Below are positions 24,458-28,935 of a DNA stretch of 28,935 bases, one piece after another. The stretch covers positions 1 to 28,935 of the forward strand of contig CAJNOQ010001743.1 of assembly GCA_905250885.1 (NCBI GenBank), written 5' to 3'. This DNA comes from Didymodactylos carnosus. Its lineage: Eukaryota; Rotifera; Eurotatoria; Philodinida; Philodinidae. Under the pieces are notes generated by a model. That model did no database searches, was not told the origin of the DNA, and was given only the letters and a program-made list of their open reading frames with translations. How positions within the stretch are numbered: the stretch's first letter is position 1; the number at the start of each line of letters is the position of its first letter. A program made the position numbers and the translations under genes.

Positions 24458-25248
24458 ACATGGTAGCTGTCACAAAATGGCTGACAATAAGAAAACGGCA
24501 ATAAGTATCCTACCTCTTATCTTCTAAATGCAAAACAAAAGAAAGTTCTAACATGAAAATGAAGCTAAAGGGTTGTCTAATCTAATATAATGGAAAAAGA
24601 ATTAACTCAATACCTACCTTCCTCTTTTTTGTACTAAACTATCATAATATAAAATTGGTTGAAAAAATTGTCAATAATCCTGCCAAAAGTGGCCGCCGTT
24701 TTCCATATATTGGAAATAAACGAATGGTTCAATCAGTATTTTCGACGAGATGTCGCCTCTATCGGGCTGCATTGGCGCTTTTTTCAACTTCTTTCGTCTT
24801 ATTTTCTGATAAAATGTCTTTCGGTTGAGGAAATGGATTGATACTTCAGTTAATAGGCGGTTTATTACAAGAAGGAAGTGTGTAAATCGAAAATTTTTCG
24901 TTATTTAGTCAGCGACACATGAAAACACTAATCGGTATTTTTGACTTTTTTGATGGATAAACGAGGGTGAAAGGGAAGAAATGTTTGTGTGTAGAGCTCA
25001 ATGAATACTTAGAATGAGAGCTAGAGAGATCGAAAGTTGGGTATTTCTGAAATGGGGTCTTTAAAGATGGACGCCATGGTCAAAGAGAAAGATAGGTATT
25101 ATATTGAGTTAATTCTTTTTCCATTAGGTTAGACACCTCTTCAGGTTCATTTTCATCTTAGAACTTTTCGTTTTGTTTTGCGTTCAGAAGAGATAGAATA
25201 CTTAATATCTTTTTCTCATTGTCAGTCATTTTGTGACAGCTATCATGT
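24458..25248. mobile_element. Foldback element with long imperfect inverted arms
   Basis: The left arm is about 24458-24628 and the right arm about 25082-25248, in inverted orientation around a 450-bp spacer. Shared blocks, in right-arm orientation, include GTTAATTCTTTTTCCATTA, the segment CATTTTCATNTTAGAACTTT, and CATTTTGTGACAGCTA with the following TCATGT. By eye the arms are roughly 80 percent identical with small indels. The spacer has no transposase-like frame. No clear target duplication was found at the edges, so the exact ends are uncertain. It is a foldback-type or large MITE-like element, or a segmental inverted duplication. Confidence 0.7.
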
Positions 25249-25589
25249 AAGAGTAGTAGGACAAGTTTTTAATACCACTAATCGGGCTACTCAAGCTGCT
25301 CTTTCATACGTTACGTCGAACAGCGATGGAAGTTCTGTCAATGCAGAAAAAACAAGGATAAAGTTGCTTCATTCGGGGAAAGGTCGAAATCGAAACTAGG
25401 AAACTTTTTGAAACAAAACGACGCAAAAAAATTTCCATCGGAAAATAAGATTAGTTTCAAAAATTTTTCAAAAATTTTGCAAGCACTCCTCACCAAAAAT
25501 AAAAAATCTTCTGGGCTATCGAGTATGCTGAATACGAAAAAGTATTTTTCAGCAACTCAAAACCAACTTTATTTTTTTTGTTCCGCCTG

Positions 25590-26135
25590 CGTACTAAAAA
25601 TCGGCAATTAATCGTGAAAAATCATACGCTTAATCGCCGATTTTTTGATGATTTTCGCGCTTAACTGACGATTTTTTTTTTAGTTACTAGGTTCGAACCG
25701 ATCTTAGAAAATACATATTTTTTTCTGTTTTCTATTGTTTACTCGTATAATGACATGTATGTCAGCCATCAACGGTCGTAGCACCAGCTGAAGCCGGAGC
25801 CTTTTCGACGAGTCGATTTTAGACATTGCCCAGATACCAGCTGTTCATTGGACTCTCGGCTTAAAGCTCTGATGGACCATAGAGAAGACTCTTGATAACT
25901 CTGTTTTACTCTAAAATAAAAAGATGATCTAAATAGAAGTGTATTTCTCGTTGAAATGGTGTTTCTTATATAAATAATTTACTGCAAAATAAAACAGTGG
26001 ATAACAATAACCATTCAATCGCTTAAAATCAACAATTAATTGCAATTAATTAACGATTTTAAAAAAAAGGAAAAATCATCGAAATGGTCAATTAATCGCA
26101 ATTAACGGCGATCAATTGTTAAAAATGCCGCGATT
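25590..26135. repeat. Scattered ATTAATCGC / CGATTTTT motif clusters
   Basis: Two clusters, at about 25595-25675 and 26025-26135, are built from short variants of AATTAATCGC, TTAATCGCCGATTTT and AATTAACGGCGAT in both orientations. They look like cryptic, internally palindromic low-complexity repeats. No coding potential is seen. Confidence 0.45.
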
Positions 26136-26237
26136 TCGTCGACCTGGATGGGGATATGGTATCGAAATTTTTGAGGCTTTTATGTTTGTATAAACTGGGA
26201 CCTAAATAAATGGAGACACCCTTCACTAATTTCGACA

Positions 26238-26386
26238 GTTTATCTTCAACAACGACGACGTTTGTCTGAATCTCACCAAGATGTAATGAATGGTGATAGA
26301 GATAAAACGCCTATCATTCCACTATCTAATTTCATAAATAGCAAAAAATTACATTTTATTAATCACATCAGAACCACCAGGTTTCA
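26238..26386 (+). other. Possible orphan exon fragment
   Basis: Between an acceptor-like TCGACAG and a donor-like GTATATT, one frame is open for about 50 codons with coding-like content (QQRRRLSESHQDVMNGDRDK and then TPIIPLSNFINSKK). No partner exon was found on either side. It could be a fragment of a duplicated or decayed gene, or chance. Confidence 0.2.
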
Positions 26387-26870
26387 AAGGTATATTCGAT
26401 GAATACATTTTATTTCTACAATATAAGGATTCTTATGTACTCTAAATTGATCGAAATTCTCTAGAAAAAACGCGTAAATTTTAATTTCACAGTGCACAGG
26501 GTATTATATAACAAAGTATACGTTGCTCGTATGTACACAACAGTTCTATGTACAGTTTATCATTGGAAACATTTTTTTCTGTCGCTCTTCTACAGTAATC
26601 TATGTCACTCATTTCAACTGCACTCATTTCATAAGAATATAATACTTTTCCGGTTATTTCAAGCTGATAGTTTCTCATAGAGGAAGAGGATACTAAACTT
26701 AACTTGATGTGTGACAACAGATATGTAAAGTATTCTTGACTCTTATAATAATCGAAAGTCTTTATTGTTTCGTATTGATTGGTTTGAAATTAGCCATTAA
26801 TAATATGAGTTTCAGAAGGATAAAGTATAATAATCACTGCACATCCAATTTTTATACATTCTTCAAAATA

Positions 26871-26948
26871 AAAATTTAAAAGCGAAATTACGCAAGAGAG
26901 TTTGTGGATAAAATTTAAAAATGAAACCACGCAAGAGAGTTTATAGAT
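26871..26948. repeat. 39-bp tandem duplication upstream of RPS3A
   Basis: Two adjacent 39-bp units (26871-26909 and 26910-26948) each begin AAAATTTAAAA and share ACGCAAGAGAGTTT; they differ at about six positions. They lie about 130 bp upstream of the RPS3A start codon and could be in its promoter region. Confidence 0.75.
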
Positions 26949-27044
26949 ATTTAGTCGAAGAGTTGAATGCTAGAAAACTTGCACACTCACATGTATTTTG
27001 GATTAAGTTTGCTTTTACTTTATGCACTAGCTCAAAAAATATTT

Positions 27045-27078
27045 CAGATATCTTATTTGGAGTATTCCATTCAATAAC
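27045..27078 (+). promoter_or_regulatory. Candidate 5' leader and splice acceptor of RPS3A
   Basis: ATATTTCAG ending at 27047 is a good 3' splice site only 31 bases upstream of the ATG. It could end a short 5'UTR intron or accept a trans-spliced leader. No matching donor is evident just upstream. The assignment is inference. Confidence 0.3.
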
Positions 27079-28312
27079 ATGGCCATCGGAAAAAATAAAC
27101 GTTTAACGAAAGGAGGCAAAAAGGGTGGCAAGAAGAAAGTGTAAGTTTATTGTTGAATTCTCTCTCTATTTACTTGGGAACTGCTTTATTAAACTCATTT
27201 ATTATTGTAGTGCTGATCCATTTTCAAAAAAAGATTGGTACGATGTAAAAGCACCAGCAAATTTTGAAACACGTACTGTAGGACGAACACTTGTTACACG
27301 AACAACAGGAACAAGTAAGTAACATATTTTTATAAAGAGCTAAAAAAATATTGGATTTGTCTTTGTTTGTTTAGAAATAGCATCGGATGCATTAAAAGGC
27401 CGAGTATATGAAGTATCACTTGGTGATTTAATCAAATTAGATGATGAAGATAGTTACAGAAAATTTAGATTAATTTGTGAAGAAGTACAAGGAAGACATT
27501 GTCTAACAAACTTTCATGGAATGGATATAACAACTGATCGTTTGCGTATGTTAGTGAAAAAATGGCAAGTAAGTGTAAACTGCAAAGAAAATATTAGTGC
27601 AATGACTGTTATTTTTGTCGTGAATATATAGACATTGATTGAAGCACAAGCGGACGTTCGAACATCGGATGGCTATTTACTTCGAGTATTTTGTATTGGT
27701 TTTACAACAAAAATGCGTCAACAAATTAAAAAAACATGTTATGCTCAACATACTCAAGTAAGATTAGTTGAATGATAGTTATTCATAAATATCTTTTTCT
27801 ATATATTATAGATAAAAGCAATCCGAAAAAAAATGGTTGAAATTATCACACGTGAAATTGCAGGAAGTGAATTGAAAGATGTTGTCAATAAATTGTAAGT
27901 TTTTCTGTTTTGAAGAGACACTCATAACTATTGTATTTCTATACTTGAAAGAACAGTATAGATCAATAGACTATAAAACTCTATAATTGATTCTGTGTTA
28001 ACAAAATGTTTGCCTCTTTTTCAGAATTCCAAATAGTATTGGCGCTGAAATTGAGAAAGTATGCCGTAGTATATATCCATTGCAAAATGTGAATATTCGA
28101 AAAGTCAAAGTAGTGAAAAAACCAAAATTCGATAGTATGTTAAACTCAAAATAAAAAAGTTGATCCTTTTTAATGACTTTAATATTTTTCTACTTTTAGT
28201 GGCCCGATTAATGGAAATGCATGGTGAAAGTTATAGTGGTGCAACAGATGAAAAAGGCAAAAAAATTGAACGATCAGATGGTTACGAGCCTCCGGTACAA
28301 ACAACTGTTTAG
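27079..28312 (+). CDS. RPS3A: 40S ribosomal protein S3a (eS1)
   Basis: Seven exons (27079-27140, 27211-27314, 27375-27568, 27632-27757, 27812-27894, 28025-28134, 28200-28312) join in phase to 263 residues; human RPS3A has 264. The N-terminus [17 protein letters not shown] and the segment [15 protein letters not shown] are nearly invariant in animals. [37 protein letters not shown] and the C-terminal [14 protein letters not shown] follow in the family order. The protein is a structural part of the small subunit near the mRNA exit site. All donors are strong (mostly GTAAGT or GTAAGA; one GTATGT), and introns are 54-130 bp. No insertion, truncation or missing segment is seen. The 62-bp first coding exon, which ends just after the basic start, is typical for ribosomal protein genes. 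The upstream 39-bp tandem repeat may lie in its promoter. Confidence 0.98.
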
Positions 28313-28455
28313 AAGATCAAAAGAAAGAACAGCATTTCGTTTATGTCAACATCAAAAAATATTGTTCTTGTTTGTTCTTTATATTGTTTGACATTGTTAA
28401 CATAGATCACAGCTAAAGTGCGAACGTTGCTTATGTGTGATAGGTGATATTTAAC

Positions 28456-28473
28456 AATAAAAATAAAAATAAA
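28456..28473 (+). terminator. Polyadenylation signal cluster of RPS3A
   Basis: Overlapping AATAAA hexamers begin at 28456, 144 bases after the RPS3A stop, in an A- and T-rich context. This is the likely 3' end signal of the transcript. Confidence 0.6.
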
Positions 28474-28935
28474 TTTTTTTTGAAAATGAAAAGTGAAATG
28501 GTAAACAGAAGAATCAGTATTGGAAGTAATATAAATAAAAACAGGCTGGTAAATCTTTCGCTGTTGTGTGAAACGACAGTATCAAGATCCCGGAATACCG
28601 AGCACGTATTTTACATACAACAACGTACAGAAAATAATCGATAAAATTTATCTTATCAATACATAAATTTGCAAAACTGACTGGCTTCAGCAGAATTAGA
28701 TAAGAATTTGCCATAAGGTGTCGGCAATTCAAAAACATAGTAAAGTTCTTTTTCTGATATAGTTGGATAGAGCTCATCGAGTTACGTAGGAAGATGCCGA
28801 TTTTCCTTGACACATGTCGATAGTCAATAAAATAAAATGAGAAAACAAAACGGAAAATTTGTTCCATTGCTTGCAATTACAAAGCGTAATACAGTCTTCT
28901 AAAATGAGATATTTCCCTTACAAGATTTGAATATT
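28474..28935. other. Downstream flank without a supported gene
   Basis: A 120-codon minus-strand frame exists here, but its composition (F, Y, I, L and K) is that expected of AT-rich DNA and it carries no recognisable motif. No exon is supported before the window ends. Confidence 0.5.

Noticed and set aside
25685-25710. GGTTCGAACC, similar to a tRNA B box
   Set aside because: No matching A box, anticodon arm or acceptor stem can be folded around it, so no tRNA is called.
26487-26717. 76-codon minus-strand open frame
   Set aside because: No motif, no neighbouring exons; overlaps another chance frame on the opposite strand.
26921-27106. Plus-strand open frame overlapping the RPS3A start codon
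   Set aside because: It is in a different frame from RPS3A, begins inside the 39-bp tandem repeat and has no conserved feature.
28514-28876. 120-codon minus-strand open frame after RPS3A
   Set aside because: Its composition is that of AT-rich chance frames; it has no motif and no splice partner.

Overview
This is a eukaryotic nuclear window, most likely from a small invertebrate animal. It is strongly AT-rich, and its genes are cut by many short introns (mostly 50-110 bp, clean GT...AG). The recognisable proteins (epsin, p24/TMED cargo receptor, ADPRM-type diphosphatase, ribosomal protein eS1/RPS3A) are animal-like. Gene compactness, tiny introns and scattered miniature transposon-like pieces would fit a bdelloid rotifer; that is an inference, not something the sequence proves.

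Layout. 1-2369 is AT-rich, low-complexity DNA with no supported gene. 2370-2857 (minus) holds a small four-exon gene for a roughly 86-residue single-pass membrane protein that I do not recognise. 3319-3918 looks like a decayed hAT-type element. 4009-5409 (minus) is an ADPRM-like metallophosphatase in three exons. 5478-5798 has the ends of a piggyBac-like miniature element. 6984-9916 (minus) is a complete seven-exon epsin. 10684-11766 (minus) is a four-exon p24-alpha (TMED9/TMED4-like) protein. 12040-12123 is an 84-bp hairpin element bounded by an exact 8-bp direct repeat. 12132-16523 is gene-poor.

The most notable locus is 16524-21906 (plus): 31 small exons join in perfect phase into a 1085-residue multi-pass membrane protein that I cannot assign to a family. 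Its annotated stop is followed by a phase-compatible exon pair in a shifted frame (to 23121), so this copy may have lost its C-terminus to a one-base change. 23122-27078 is accessory-looking DNA with a foldback repeat pair (24458-25248), other repeats and a possible orphan exon. 27079-28312 (plus) is a complete seven-exon RPS3A.

The genes do not form one pathway. Epsin (endocytosis) and TMED (ER-Golgi trafficking) both act in membrane traffic, but their adjacency is probably chance. All exon joins were worked out by hand from splice signals and phase; no alignment or expression data were available.
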